This document shows, in pieces, positions 37,094 to 47,686 of a DNA stretch of 64,000 nucleotides. Source of the DNA: Paraburkholderia solitsugae (lineage in GTDB: Bacteria > Pseudomonadota > Gammaproteobacteria > Burkholderiales > Burkholderiaceae); NCBI RefSeq assembly GCF_013177695.1, contig NZ_WOEY01000018.1:1-64000 (forward strand), written 5' to 3'. Position numbers and translations under genes: made by a program. The notes under the pieces are model-generated. The model saw nothing but the letters and a program-made list of their open reading frames with translations. It did not search any database and was not told the DNA's origin. How positions within the stretch are numbered: position 1 is the first letter of the stretch; each line of letters opens with the position of its first letter.

Positions 37094-38400
37094 GCCGCTG
37101 GCAGTCCCGGGATGTTGACGCCGAAGGTCTGAAGCAGCAGAACCAGATTAAGGACGAGGATAATCACCGTCCCGGCGATCGCGGCGATGTCCGTCAACCG
37201 GCCGTTGGCGAACTCACCCATGATGTCCTGGCGGCGAGTGAACAGAACCAGGGCCACCATCGGGATCGGCAAGGCGAAGGAAAGCACGACCTGACTGAGC
37301 ACCAGCGCCTGGGTTGCATTCACCCCGAGGCCGACCACCACAAAGGCCGGGATCATGGTCACGAGGCGCCGGACCCAGATCGGAATCCGGAAGCCGACGA
37401 AGCCCTGCATGATCATCTGTCCGGCCATCGTGCCGACAACCGAGCTGGAAATACCCGAACTGATCAACGAAATGAGGAATACAGCCGCCGCGCCGGCGCC
37501 GAGCAGCGGCGTCAGGATATGGTAGGCCGTCTCAATCTCGGCGACGTCGCTGTGGCCGGCGTGGAAGGCGGCACTCGCCATCATGACCATGGCCATGTTG
37601 ACGAGGCCGGCGATGGAAAGCGCAATCATGACTTCCAGGTTCGAGAATCGCAGCAGGGCACGGTGCTCGCCCGCGTCGCGTGCCGGCGCCCGGTCTTGTG
37701 TGAGGCCGGAATGCAGATAGATCGCGTGAGGCATGACGGTGGCGCCCACAATGCCCACCGAGATGGTCAGCGCTGCGCCATTCGGTATTGAAGGCAGGAT
37801 CGAGTGCAGCCCGGCCTGCCCCCACGAAACCGGTGCGATGAACATCTCAATCAGATAGCACAGGGCGATCACGGCAACGAGCGCGCCGATGATGATTTCG
37901 ATGGGCCGGAAGCCGCGTTTTTCAAAGACCAGGATGCCGTACGTCACCACCGCGGTCACTGCCATGCCCGCGATCAACGGCATTTTAAAAAGCAGCGCGA
38001 GGCCGATTGCCCCGCCAAGGAATTCTGCCAGGTCAGTCGCCATCGCGGCGACTTCGCTCACCCCCCACATAACGTAGACGGCTTTTTGCGGGAACTGCTC
38101 CCGGCACATTTCGGCCAGATTGCGGCCCGTGACGATGCCGAGCTTGGCAGAAAGCGCCTGAAACAGCATCGCGATCAGGTTGGCCATCAGTACGACCCAC
38201 AGCAGCGTATAGCCGAACCGGGAACCCGCCTGGATATTGGTCGCGAAATTGCCCGGATCCATGTAGGCAATCGAGGCGATCACGGCGGGTCCCGCGAACA
38301 GCAGCGCCGAGCGAAGCCCCCGCCGCTCGCCGGCCAATACGCCGCGAATCGCAACAGTCGTGCGATCGGTGAGGGTACGTCGGTTGGTCAGGCTGGGCAT
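37090..38400 (-). CDS. mntH: NRAMP-family divalent metal (Mn2+/Fe2+) transporter
   Basis: 436 residues with about 11 membrane segments. The NRAMP metal-binding motifs DPGNFATN (TM1) and MPHAIYLHS (TM6) are intact, so proton-coupled Mn(II)/Fe(II) import is expected. ATG 38400 is preferred because GGAG lies six bases upstream; for the ATG at 38406 it would be adjacent. An imperfect palindrome lies just upstream (38411-38442). Confidence 0.92.
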   Translation of the reverse strand: MPSLTNRRTLTDRTTVAIRGVLAGERRGLRSALLFAGPAVIASIAYMDPGNFATNIQAGSRFGYTLLWVVLMANLIAMLFQALSAKLGIVTGRNLAEMCREQFPQKAVYVMWGVSEVAAMATDLAEFLGGAIGLALLFKMPLIAGMAVTAVVTYGILVFEKRGFRPIEIIIGALVAVIALCYLIEMFIAPVSWGQAGLHSILPSIPNGAALTISVGIVGATVMPHAIYLHSGLTQDRAPARDAGEHRALLRFSNLEVMIALSIAGLVNMAMVMMASAAFHAGHSDVAEIETAYHILTPLLGAGAAAVFLISLISSGISSSVVGTMAGQMIMQGFVGFRIPIWVRRLVTMIPAFVVVGLGVNATQALVLSQVVLSFALPIPMVALVLFTRRQDIMGEFANGRLTDIAAIAGTVIILVLNLVLLLQTFGVNIPGLPAA

Positions 38401-38410
38401 GCACATCTCC

Positions 38411-38442
38411 GATACCCGTGCATTTTGCGTGATGCAAGTATC
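38411..38442 (-). promoter_or_regulatory. Imperfect palindrome upstream of mntH
   Basis: GATAC-x3-TGCAT ... ATGCA-x-GTATC, arms of about 10 bp around an AT-rich centre, 11 bases upstream of the mntH ATG. Could be an operator for a metal regulator (MntR/Fur type) or an mRNA hairpin. No exact consensus is recognised. Confidence 0.35.
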
Positions 38443-38634
38443 GCCAGCAAGGAAGAACCCTTAATGACGCGAGATAATGCGCGTCGCGGCATGTCCATCA
38501 GATCACGCCTTGTCTACCGCGACAATCGACATTATTCCACGCTCAGTATATAAGCGAATCAAGCATAGCTTCGTCACGGCGAAAAGAGAAACTGGCGCGC
38601 TCGCGCCACCGTGAAAACTGGACGATAACCAGCA

Positions 38635-39720
38635 ATGAGCACTGCATTGAACGACGACCCGCTACACACCGCTATACCGCTAAGCCGCTTATGGTCGCCG
38701 CCGGAGCCGCCGGCGCTCGCACCCGGCATCGTGCACAGTCGTTTCAGCGTGCAAGGCGACGCCCGTCAAAGCTTCCTGGCCTGGCAGGAGCGCATGAGTC
38801 CGGTCTACGACATCCAGCCGCCTTCAAAGCGAGCTGACGATACGTTCGATGCATCGCTGTCTCGTTACACGATCGACAATCTGAGCTTATTCGACTTTCG
38901 CACGGCGCCCAACCTGGCCGTGCGCTCGTTGGGGCGGGTGTCGACCGAGAGCGTTCGCGACCTCACCTTCAGCGTGTACCTGGATGGGCAACCGGGGCAG
39001 TTCCTGGGCGGCAAGCCGCAACCCGACGCGCCGCACACCCCGCACGTGCCCAGTATCCTCGCGCTGGATATGGATCAGCCGTGCACAATCCGGAGTTTTC
39101 ACTCCCGGATACTGCTTCTTTTTGTGCCGCGAGCCCTGGTGGAAAAGTCGTTCCCTGATGCCGCCTCGCTGCATGGCCGCTGGGTTCACGCCACCACCCC
39201 GTTGATGCGCTTACTGATCGAGCATCTGGTGGCGCTCAATCGACAAATCGTCGGGCTGGGCAAAACGGAAGCGCGTCAGTCCTTTCTCACCGCGGTCGAG
39301 CTGCTCGTCGCCGCTTTCAGCCGTCAAGCGGGCCTTTCCGGCAACGCTCGCGCGGCGGTACGTGCTGCCGTCTATGGACAGGTGCGCCGGTACGTCGAGG
39401 CCCATCTGCACGATCCGGATCTGTCGCCTGACAGCGTGCTGGCGTCGCTCCATCTTTCGCGCGCCAGCGTGTACCGCATATTTGAGCATGAAGGAGGTCT
39501 CGCCGCTTATATCCGCAACCGCAGGCTGCGAATGGCGGCCGATGAACTGGTGCGCTATCCGCACATGGAGGTACAGGACATTGCCTACGGGCTGGGTTTC
39601 AACGATGCGTCGAGCTTTACGCGTGCATTCCGTCGGGCCTTCGACGTCGCGCCCCGGGATTTGCACGCGTACGCACCGTTGCTCCAGCGCGGACATGCAA
39701 GACCGGAGCGCTTCACCTAG
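38635..39720 (+). CDS. AraC-family regulator (FeaR-like sensor domain)
   Basis: 361 residues. An N-terminal AraC-binding-like domain (about 30-210) precedes two HTH motifs at the C terminus (PDSVLASLHLSRASVYRIF and EVQDIAYGLGFNDASSFTRA). It is divergent from mntH and ends against the convergent MFS gene at 39721. Domain style resembles FeaR-type regulators of aromatic amine or carboxylate genes. The target is not evident. Confidence 0.87.
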   Translation: MSTALNDDPLHTAIPLSRLWSPPEPPALAPGIVHSRFSVQGDARQSFLAWQERMSPVYDIQPPSKRADDTFDASLSRYTIDNLSLFDFRTAPNLAVRSLGRVSTESVRDLTFSVYLDGQPGQFLGGKPQPDAPHTPHVPSILALDMDQPCTIRSFHSRILLLFVPRALVEKSFPDAASLHGRWVHATTPLMRLLIEHLVALNRQIVGLGKTEARQSFLTAVELLVAAFSRQAGLSGNARAAVRAAVYGQVRRYVEAHLHDPDLSPDSVLASLHLSRASVYRIFEHEGGLAAYIRNRRLRMAADELVRYPHMEVQDIAYGLGFNDASSFTRAFRRAFDVAPRDLHAYAPLLQRGHARPERFT

Positions 39721-41181
39721 CTATCGGGAGATCTTCTCCAGCTCAATACCCTTGGTTCGCGGCCCCATCAAACCGATCGCGAGCATCACGATCAGCATCG
39801 CACCGGCGATGAACACGAACACGCCAGTGGTGCCGAACTGCTTCAACACCGCGGCGATCAGAAAGGCCGTGAAAATCGCCGAAAAACGGCTCCACGAATA
39901 CACGAAGCCCACCGCACGCGCGCGGATGCTGGTCGGAAAGAGCTCGGTCTGATATGCATGGAAGCTGTACGAAATGATATTGCCCGCCAGCGTCAGACAC
40001 ACACCGAGGCTCACCAGCAATACCGCGCCGGACGCCTGGCTGAACCACAGCCCGCACACGATATTCACGGCCGCCATCACCACGATCACCGTCTTGCGCT
40101 CGAAGCGGTCGCCGATAAAGAGGCCGATCACCGGACCAATTGGCGCAGCCAGTGCAATCACGCTCGAGTACATCAGGCTCGTGGTGATCGTAATGCCCTG
40201 CTTGATCAGCAGCGTCGGCACCCAGTTCGCAAAGCCGTAGAAGCCGACCGTCTGGAAAATATTGAAGATCGTCATCATCAGCGTGCGGCGGCGGTACGGC
40301 GGCATCCACATATCGCGGAAGCTGCCGCGCGGCGCGACCGGCACCGCTGGCGCCGGCGGCGGCAGTTCACGGCCGTATTCGCTGCGCACTTTCGCCTCAA
40401 GTTCGCTCATCACCCGATCGGCTTCGGCGAGACGCCCTTGCTGCGCGAGCCAACGCGGGCTTTCCGGCAACGCGCGCCGGATCCACCAGACAAACAGCGC
40501 ACCGTGCGCGCCGATCAGCACCACCCAGCGCCAACCGTCGAGCCCAAGCAGCGTGCGCGGCACCAGCAGATAAGAGAGAAACGCGACCACCGGCACCGCC
40601 GTAAAACCGACAGCTTGTTCGCAGGCGAAAGCGCGGCCACGAATCTGTTTGGGTACCAGCTCGGAGATGTACGTGCCGATCGTCACCAGCTCGACGCCGA
40701 TGCCGATCCCCGCCACGAAGCGCCAGAAGTTCAACCCCGTCGCCGTTTCCTGAAAGGCCATCACGACGTTGGCCGCCGTGTACCACAGCAGCGAATACGT
40801 GAACACGGCGCGGCGGCCGAAGCGATCCGCCAGAAAGCCGCACGCGATCGTGCCGATGAACAGCCCGCTGAACAGCGCGGCGATGAAACTCGCGACACCG
40901 GTCGAGCCGAACAGGCCGTGCGTCGTCGCGGTCAGCAGGCCGCTTTTAACGAGGCCCGGCGCGACATAGCCCGAGTACAGCAGGTCGTACAGTTCGAAGA
41001 AGAAGCCGAGGCTCAGCAGCACCACCAGCTTCCAGATGGAGCGCGTGGCGGGCAGGCGATCGAGGCGCGCGGAGATGCTGCCGGCGTCGAGCGGAGAGGA
41101 CGTCGCGGCAGTCGCGGTTGCGGAAGACGCCGCGCCGCCGGCGCTGCGCGCGACGGACTCGGCGTGATCGGGGGATGCCAT
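39721..41181 (-). CDS. MFS transporter (sugar/carboxylate porter type)
   Basis: 486 residues from ATG 41181, which has AGGAG nine bases upstream. About 12 membrane segments; ADRFGRRAVFTYSLL in the TM2-TM3 loop and PESPRWLAQQGR after TM6 are MFS sugar-porter/aromatic-acid symporter marks. An Ala/Ser/Thr-rich N-terminal extension precedes TM1. Next to the aconitase fusion and its LysR, so probably an importer of a tricarboxylate or related acid (inference). Confidence 0.83.
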   Translation of the reverse strand: MASPDHAESVARSAGGAASSATATAATSSPLDAGSISARLDRLPATRSIWKLVVLLSLGFFFELYDLLYSGYVAPGLVKSGLLTATTHGLFGSTGVASFIAALFSGLFIGTIACGFLADRFGRRAVFTYSLLWYTAANVVMAFQETATGLNFWRFVAGIGIGVELVTIGTYISELVPKQIRGRAFACEQAVGFTAVPVVAFLSYLLVPRTLLGLDGWRWVVLIGAHGALFVWWIRRALPESPRWLAQQGRLAEADRVMSELEAKVRSEYGRELPPPAPAVPVAPRGSFRDMWMPPYRRRTLMMTIFNIFQTVGFYGFANWVPTLLIKQGITITTSLMYSSVIALAAPIGPVIGLFIGDRFERKTVIVVMAAVNIVCGLWFSQASGAVLLVSLGVCLTLAGNIISYSFHAYQTELFPTSIRARAVGFVYSWSRFSAIFTAFLIAAVLKQFGTTGVFVFIAGAMLIVMLAIGLMGPRTKGIELEKISR

Positions 41182-41317
41182 ATGGTTTGTCTCCTGGTGA
41201 TACTTATCATGCTGGCGATGCACGATGATGCTCGCCGGGCCCGGTCTTGTGCCGGTCTTTCGTACTTTCGCGTCTCACGCGCACCACGATGCCGGGCCTC
41301 AAGGTCCGGCCAGCATT

Positions 41318-43285
41318 CTAGCCGCGTGCGCGCTTCAATTGTTCGAAGGTGGTGATTTTTCCGGCCAGCGCGCTCGCTGCAACGGTGTACGGGCTTGCCA
41401 GCCACACATTGCCCGGGCCTGAACGGCCGGGGAAATTGCGGTTGATCGCGCTGATCGTCACCTCGTTCGCATGGGCCGACTGCCCCGGTCCGCAATTCGC
41501 GCACGACCCGCAGCCGGGCATCACAAGCGTCACGCCGGCGCGCTCGAAAACCGGCAGATAGCCCTGGCGCTCGCAATACGCGCGCACCGCCATGGTGCCG
41601 AATTGCAGGAAGAGGCGCGTGCCCTCGGGCACACGCATGCCCTGCTCCACGCCCCAGCGCAATACCTCGTGATAGAAGTCGAAGTCTTCGCGTTTGCCCG
41701 CCGTACATGAGCCGCCATACGCGATATCGATCGCGACGTCCTGCTCCAGTTGCGGCGCCGGCACGCCGTTGCCCGGATCGCCTGGACGCGCGAGCATCGG
41801 TTCGATGGCGGTGGCGTCGATGCAGATCGTGTCGCGATACGTGGCACCTGGATCGCTTTTCATCCAGTTTTCAAGGGTGAAATCGACGCCGCGGCGCTCC
41901 TTCAGAAACGCCACCGTGCGTTCGTCCGGTTCCACGATGCCCGTGAAGCCGCCCAGCTCAGCGACCATGTTGGTCAGCGTCGCGCGCTCGTCGATCGACA
42001 TCGCGCGTACCGCCGCGCCGCCGTATTCGAACACGAGGCCGATCGCACCGCCCGAGCGGATCGCGTCCATCTGCAACAGATGCAGCACAACGTCCTTTGC
42101 CGTTACGCCGTCGCGCAAGGTGCCGTCGATTTCGATGCGCAAGGTCTCCGGTACTTTGCAGCGCACGTAGCCTGTCACCCAGCTATTGGCGATATCCGTT
42201 GCGCCCGCACCAAATGCGAGGCAGCCAAGCGCGCCCGAATGCGGCGTGTGCGAATCGGTGCCGCACGCAACCTGCCCCGGTAACGCGTACTGCTCGGCCA
42301 TCAGCGCATGACAGATGCCTTCGGAACCCGGTGAGTTGTCGAGCGCGCCATGCGAGCGCACCGGATAGTCGTGCGAAAACGACGTGTGCCCTTCCATCAG
42401 ATTGGCGACACCCGGCAGCAATCCGTCGCGAACGTGCGGAATGCTTTGCGAAGCGAGCACCAGGTGATCCTGAAACGCGATGATGTGATCCGGCGCATGC
42501 AGCGGCGCGGGCTTGCCGAACGCGCGATGCATCAGATGCGCGCACATGCCGGTGAAGTAATCGTGGCTGAAGCGCCAGTCGGCAGCGATGAACACGCCGT
42601 CGCCGCGCTGTGCGCTTTCAACGCCAGGGTGAAGATGGCGCGCGATGATCTTCTCGACCAGCGTCTTCGGCTCGGTGGCGTTTGCGGCATTTGCGGCGCT
42701 CACCGTGTTTGCCGTCTCCCGCACGCGCGGCGCGGGCCAGTCCGCAAACTTGCTGTACGCAAGCAACCCGCCGCTGCGAATGATCTGCTGGGTGAGCGCA
42801 TCGCGCCCCTTGAGAAACTCGTCGATCGGCACGGCCTCTCCCGCGACCAAACGATCGAGCACGGAGAAATCCGTGGTCGTGAGGATGCCGATGTTGTCGC
42901 AATTCTGCTGATAGATACGCTCGAAACTTTCGGCGACGATCAAACGAATGCCCGCCGACAACTCCGCCAACGGGCTCGATTCGCGCGAAGAGCCCTTGCC
43001 GTAGCGCTTGCCCGCCACGGTCACCTGGAAGCCGCCGTCCTTGACCGCATCGCGGCCGATCGGCATGCGCTCGCCCGCCTTGAAGCCGACATAGGGATAC
43101 TGGCCGAGGCGCTCGTCATAAGTCAGCATGACGGTGACCGGTGTGATCTCGTCGGTGGAGACGTTATCGCGCAGCGCACCCGCGGTGGCGCGCGTGAAAT
43201 TTTCACCGGCGAGTTGGGCCTCGATCACCGCGGGGTCCTGGGACAGGTACAGCACGCGGCCGTCCAGACGAATCGTATCGCTCAT
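41318..43285 (-). CDS. Aconitase/isopropylmalate isomerase-family protein, small domain fused in front of large domain
   Basis: 655 residues. Residues 1-190 form the swivel (LeuD/aconitase C) domain with GKGSSRES at 97-104; from about 208 (TLVEKIIARH) a LeuC-like domain follows, with the [4Fe-4S] ligands Cys341 (ACGTDSHT), Cys592 and Cys595 (GCGSC). In canonical aconitases the swivel domain is C-terminal, so the order here is reversed, joined by an Ala/Asn-rich linker (about 192-204). A hydratase/isomerase of a tricarboxylate-like substrate is expected. The LysR and MFS neighbours suggest a catabolic rather than TCA role. Confidence 0.85.
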   Translation of the reverse strand: MSDTIRLDGRVLYLSQDPAVIEAQLAGENFTRATAGALRDNVSTDEITPVTVMLTYDERLGQYPYVGFKAGERMPIGRDAVKDGGFQVTVAGKRYGKGSSRESSPLAELSAGIRLIVAESFERIYQQNCDNIGILTTTDFSVLDRLVAGEAVPIDEFLKGRDALTQQIIRSGGLLAYSKFADWPAPRVRETANTVSAANAANATEPKTLVEKIIARHLHPGVESAQRGDGVFIAADWRFSHDYFTGMCAHLMHRAFGKPAPLHAPDHIIAFQDHLVLASQSIPHVRDGLLPGVANLMEGHTSFSHDYPVRSHGALDNSPGSEGICHALMAEQYALPGQVACGTDSHTPHSGALGCLAFGAGATDIANSWVTGYVRCKVPETLRIEIDGTLRDGVTAKDVVLHLLQMDAIRSGGAIGLVFEYGGAAVRAMSIDERATLTNMVAELGGFTGIVEPDERTVAFLKERRGVDFTLENWMKSDPGATYRDTICIDATAIEPMLARPGDPGNGVPAPQLEQDVAIDIAYGGSCTAGKREDFDFYHEVLRWGVEQGMRVPEGTRLFLQFGTMAVRAYCERQGYLPVFERAGVTLVMPGCGSCANCGPGQSAHANEVTISAINRNFPGRSGPGNVWLASPYTVAASALAGKITTFEQLKRARG

Positions 43286-43391
43286 GTTCAATCTCCTTGC
43301 GCTCACTATACGGCGCGCGTTGGCGATGCCGAAGTGCCGGTCTGGCAACGCAGACGTCTCGTTTGGAGAATGATGCGAGGTATCCCGCGGG

Positions 43392-44291
43392 CTAGGGCCT
43401 GCCGAGGAACCCCACCAGCGCCGCCGCGCTAGCGCTTAACTGATCGCGCGACTTGAAGATCATGATGAGATGCCGCACCGCCCAGGCATCGCTCAAGGAC
43501 AGCAAACGCACGTCGAGCGCGTTCACATAGAGCAGTGCCACCTGCTCGGGCACGATCGCTATCCCGAGGCCCGCGTGGACCATGCGGCATAACGCGTCGA
43601 GGCTGCTGACGCGGATCTTTACGTCGAGTTGCCGCCCCACGCTGGCCGCCTGCTGCGCGAGAAGCTGCGTCAGCGCGCTCTCGCTGCGCAGGCCCACAAA
43701 GCTGTCGTCGAGCAGCTCATCGAACGCCACGCGCGACACGCTGGCGAGACGATGACCACCCGGCACCAGCACCGCCAGCCGGTCTTCCCGATACGGCACC
43801 TGCTCGAAGGCTTCGCTGCCGGCCACCCGATTGCAGATGCCGAAATCCGCGCCGTGCTCGTCGACGATACGCAGCACGTCCGCGCTGTTCTCCTCTTCCA
43901 GTTCGATCGACACCTCCGGGAACGCGCGCCCGAACGCCGCTACGTCCTCCGGCAAAAACTGCACGATCGACGAGAGATTCGCCACCACCCGCACCCGGCC
44001 CTTCGCCCCCGACGAAAAGCGCGACAACTCGGCGCTCATCTGTTCGATGTTGCCGATGATCGCCAGCGCATAGCGCAACACGGTCTCGCCGACGGGCGTC
44101 ACCGTAATGCCGCGCGACTGGCGCTGAATCACCGGCAAGCCGATCAGCGCCTCGATCTCAGCGATACGCCGGCTCACCGCGGAAGACGCGATGAACTCGC
44201 GCTCGGCCGCGCGCGCGATGTTCTGCTCCTGGCAGACGGCGACGAACAGGCGCAGCGAGGTGAGGTCGAGCTTTTTGAGGAGATTTTCCAT
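43392..44291 (-). CDS. LysR-family regulator
   Basis: 299 residues; HTH NIARAAEREFIASSAVSRRI with a slightly unusual EFIASSAVS recognition region, then an effector domain with EEENSADVLRIVDEHGADFG. Directly upstream of the aconitase-family gene (106-bp gap) in the same orientation; probably regulates it and the MFS transporter. Confidence 0.88.
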   Translation of the reverse strand: MENLLKKLDLTSLRLFVAVCQEQNIARAAEREFIASSAVSRRIAEIEALIGLPVIQRQSRGITVTPVGETVLRYALAIIGNIEQMSAELSRFSSGAKGRVRVVANLSSIVQFLPEDVAAFGRAFPEVSIELEEENSADVLRIVDEHGADFGICNRVAGSEAFEQVPYREDRLAVLVPGGHRLASVSRVAFDELLDDSFVGLRSESALTQLLAQQAASVGRQLDVKIRVSSLDALCRMVHAGLGIAIVPEQVALLYVNALDVRLLSLSDAWAVRHLIMIFKSRDQLSASAAALVGFLGRP

Positions 44292-44734
44292 GGATGTTGC
44301 GCTTCACATTGGGCCCAGACCCAACGCTAGCATATAGGCGATCGTGGGCTCCCGCTCTTCCGGATTGATTCGGTTGACGCCGAGCTTGCCCGAACGTCCG
44401 GTATACGTTTTCGTGCAGTCATTTGGGCGTGACGGTTATCCGCCGTTTCTATGCCCGGTGTGCATTAGTGTCACAACACCCGTGGTCATCCCTGTAAAAT
44501 GGGTCGGGTACCACCGATAACGTTACGGCGCATAGCCTACAACTTCCTTCGTGAAGCGCCCTACGTGACAGCTGGAGGCTGCCACTCCTCGGGTCTTGCA
44601 GCGCTTGCAATTATGCGGACCCTGCCGACCTGGCATTGCCGACGGCGTCCGCGACCGCACCTTATAAAACCACCGTCGCTTCCTGGACGGGCTCATGAAC
44701 ACGGAACGAGCGGTTGCACGGGGCACTTTCAGTC
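44292..44734. other. Divergent intergenic region, no gene seen
   Basis: 443 bp between the LysR gene (minus) and the small membrane protein (plus). It must hold the LysR promoter. A short plus-strand frame at 44499-44771 has no recognisable features. Confidence 0.45.
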
Positions 44735-45034
44735 ATGTACAAACTCAAACAGTATCATCCCGGCGTATTAGCAGTCCTCTCCAGTCAACTCGTTTGTCTG
44801 GCAGTGTTCGCATGGGAGACAAACGGTCTCACCCACAATAAGTGGGTGCAGGTGTTGTTGGGATTCAGCCTGCTGGCTGGCCTGATCCTGTCGCTAGGGT
44901 TTTTCGGCACCTGGCTCAGGTTCAAAGACGAGGTCAAGTTGCACGTGTTTTTAAGTGCCAACCCGATCTATTCGGCGATTGCGATTGCCACCCTGGGAGA
45001 GGTAGCGACGATCTTACTGGTGCCACTGCGATAG
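44735..45034 (+). CDS. Small membrane protein, unknown function
   Basis: 99 residues from ATG 44735 (TTG 44714 is possible). Three hydrophobic segments: about 10-27 (VLAVLSSQLVCLAVFAW), 40-60 (VQVLLGFSLLAGLILSLGFF) and 78-96 (YSAIAIATLGEVATILLV). No family recognised. The ribosome site is weak. It ends before the terminator that also serves the convergent amtB. Confidence 0.6.
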   Translation: MYKLKQYHPGVLAVLSSQLVCLAVFAWETNGLTHNKWVQVLLGFSLLAGLILSLGFFGTWLRFKDEVKLHVFLSANPIYSAIAIATLGEVATILLVPLR

Positions 45035-45126
45035 AGATTTCGCTGGTTCTACACTGGCGTAGCGACTCGCGATTCGCTGCGCAAAAAGATAGGGGGCGAA
45101 AATGCACTTTCCCCCCGACGCCGAAG

Positions 45127-45155
45127 AATAGCCCATCGCACCTGCCTGGGCTATT
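45127..45155. terminator. Terminator between small membrane protein and amtB
   Basis: Perfect 9-bp inverted repeat (45127-45135 AATAGCCCA with 45147-45155) and an 11-base loop. On the minus strand it is followed by a T/C-rich stretch, so it likely ends the glnK-amtB transcript. Confidence 0.6.
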
Positions 45156-45179
45156 TCCGAAACTTACTCGGCATGCTGC

Positions 45180-46628
45180 CTATTCGACGGCTTCGCCGTG
45201 CAGGCTCACGTCCAGACCCACGCGCTCGTCTTCTTCCGACACGCGGATGCCCATCACCACGTCGATGACCTTCAACAGGACGAAGCTCACCACGCCGCTG
45301 TAAATCAGCGTCGTCAGCACGCCCTTGGCTTGCAGGATCACGCTGCCGTCCGAGCCGCCGATGTCCTTGACCGCGAATACACCAGTCAGCAGCGCACCCA
45401 CGATACCGCCGATGCAGTGCACGCCGAACGCGTCGAGCGAATCGTCGTAACCGAGCTTGTGCTTGAGCCACGTTGCCGACCAGTAGCAGATCACGCCTGC
45501 CGCGATGCCGATCACCAGCGACCCCGTCATACCGACGAAGCCCGAAGCCGGCGTAATCGCCACCAGACCTGCCACAGCACCCGACACGATACCGAGTACC
45601 GACGGCTTACCCTTGGTTGCCCATTCGGCGAACATCCATGCGAGTGCTGCTGCTGCGGTTGCCACTTGCGTTGCGAACATGGCGAAACCGGCACGGCCGT
45701 CTGCCGCCACCGCCGAACCCGCGTTGAAGCCGAACCAGCCTACCCACAGCATGGCGCCACCGATCAGCGTGAGCGTCAGGTTATGCGGCGCCATCGGCTC
45801 CTTGCCGTAGCCGACACGCTTGCCGAGCACCAGCGCACAGACCAGCGCAGCGATACCGGCGTTGATGTGCACCACCGTGCCGCCCGCGAAGTCGAGGATG
45901 CCCGCGGCAGCCAGCCAGCCGGTCGGTTCCCAGACCATGTGCGCGATCGGCGAGTAGACGAGGATCGACCACAGCGTCATGAACACCAGCATCGCAGAGA
46001 ACTTCATGCGATCAGCAAACGCGCCCGTGATCAGCGCCGGGGTAATGATCGCGAATGTCATCTGATAGACGACGTAGACCGTTTCCGGGATTGTCGGGGC
46101 GAGGTGGCTGACCGTCAGCGTCGTGGCCTTGTCGCCGTGGATGTAGTTCATGCCCGCCATGAAGAAGCGCGAGAAGCCGCCGATGAACGAGTTGCCCGGC
46201 GTGAAGGCGAGGCTGTAGCCCACAATGACCCAGACGATCGACACCAGGCAGGTGATCGCGAAGCTTTGCATCAGGATCGCGAGCACGCTCTTCTTGCGGA
46301 CCATGCCGCCGTAGAACAGCGCCAGACCCGGGATCGTCATGAACAGCACGAGCGCGGTGGAGGTCAGCATCCAGGCGGTGTCGCCCGAATTGATCTTCGA
46401 CGAATCGACCGAGAACGGCGCGGTCGGCGCTGCCGGTGCGGCGGCAGCGGCTGCGGCCGATGCATCAGGTGCGGCTGCGGCGGTGGCAGCCGGCGCGGCG
46501 GACGCGTCAGCGGCCGGTGCCGACGCTGCGGTGGCTACGGGGGCGGAAGCATCGTCCGCGAGGGCGGCGCCGACACCGCCCGCGAGCAGTGAACCGGCCA
46601 TCAGCATGGACATCAATAATTTGCGCAT
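45180..46628 (-). CDS. amtB: Ammonium transporter with Ala-rich N-terminal extension
   Basis: 482 residues. A signal peptide (MRKLLMSMLMAGSLLAGGVG, cleavage near ALADD) is followed by an Ala/Pro/Asp low-complexity stretch at about 25-72, then 11 membrane segments of the Amt fold with DFAGGTVVHINAG and FGVHCIGG carrying the twin pore histidines. Conducts NH4+/NH3 across the inner membrane. It follows glnK by 30 bases, the classical pair in which GlnK blocks AmtB when nitrogen is plentiful. Confidence 0.93.
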   Translation of the reverse strand: MRKLLMSMLMAGSLLAGGVGAALADDASAPVATAASAPAADASAAPAATAAAAPDASAAAAAAAPAAPTAPFSVDSSKINSGDTAWMLTSTALVLFMTIPGLALFYGGMVRKKSVLAILMQSFAITCLVSIVWVIVGYSLAFTPGNSFIGGFSRFFMAGMNYIHGDKATTLTVSHLAPTIPETVYVVYQMTFAIITPALITGAFADRMKFSAMLVFMTLWSILVYSPIAHMVWEPTGWLAAAGILDFAGGTVVHINAGIAALVCALVLGKRVGYGKEPMAPHNLTLTLIGGAMLWVGWFGFNAGSAVAADGRAGFAMFATQVATAAAALAWMFAEWATKGKPSVLGIVSGAVAGLVAITPASGFVGMTGSLVIGIAAGVICYWSATWLKHKLGYDDSLDAFGVHCIGGIVGALLTGVFAVKDIGGSDGSVILQAKGVLTTLIYSGVVSFVLLKVIDVVMGIRVSEEDERVGLDVSLHGEAVE

Positions 46629-46658
46629 CTTCGTTTCCTCCTATCGCTACCGTTGCAT

Positions 46659-47536
<878 letters not shown>

Positions 47537-47686
47537 GTGGATCCCGTTTCCGGCGCCCTCCTCGAGCGCCGGACCGGCAACGGTCAGCTCGCCCGACGAG
47601 TCGAACCGGTGCTTGGCCGTCCCGAACTGACGAGCTGCGTCTACGAGGTCGAGCCGGTCGATCATGAGTTTAAGGAGACGACATGA
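47537..47686 (+). CDS. Possible micro-ORF, 49 residues
   Basis: GTG start, encodes DPVSGALLERRTGNGQLARR and ends in VDHEFKETT. Its TGA overlaps the ATG of the next micro-ORF (ATGA), and an AAGGAGA in its last codons serves that gene. No family recognised and no ribosome site of its own, so confidence rests on the coupled arrangement. A minus-strand frame covers the same bases. Confidence 0.3.
   Translation: MDPVSGALLERRTGNGQLARRVEPVLGRPELTSCVYEVEPVDHEFKETT

Noticed and set aside
39958..41355. Long plus-strand frame (465 codons)
   Set aside because: Arg/His/Gln-rich shadow antisense to the MFS transporter.
45198..46592. Long plus-strand frame (464 codons)
   Set aside because: Antisense shadow of amtB with extreme His/Arg composition.
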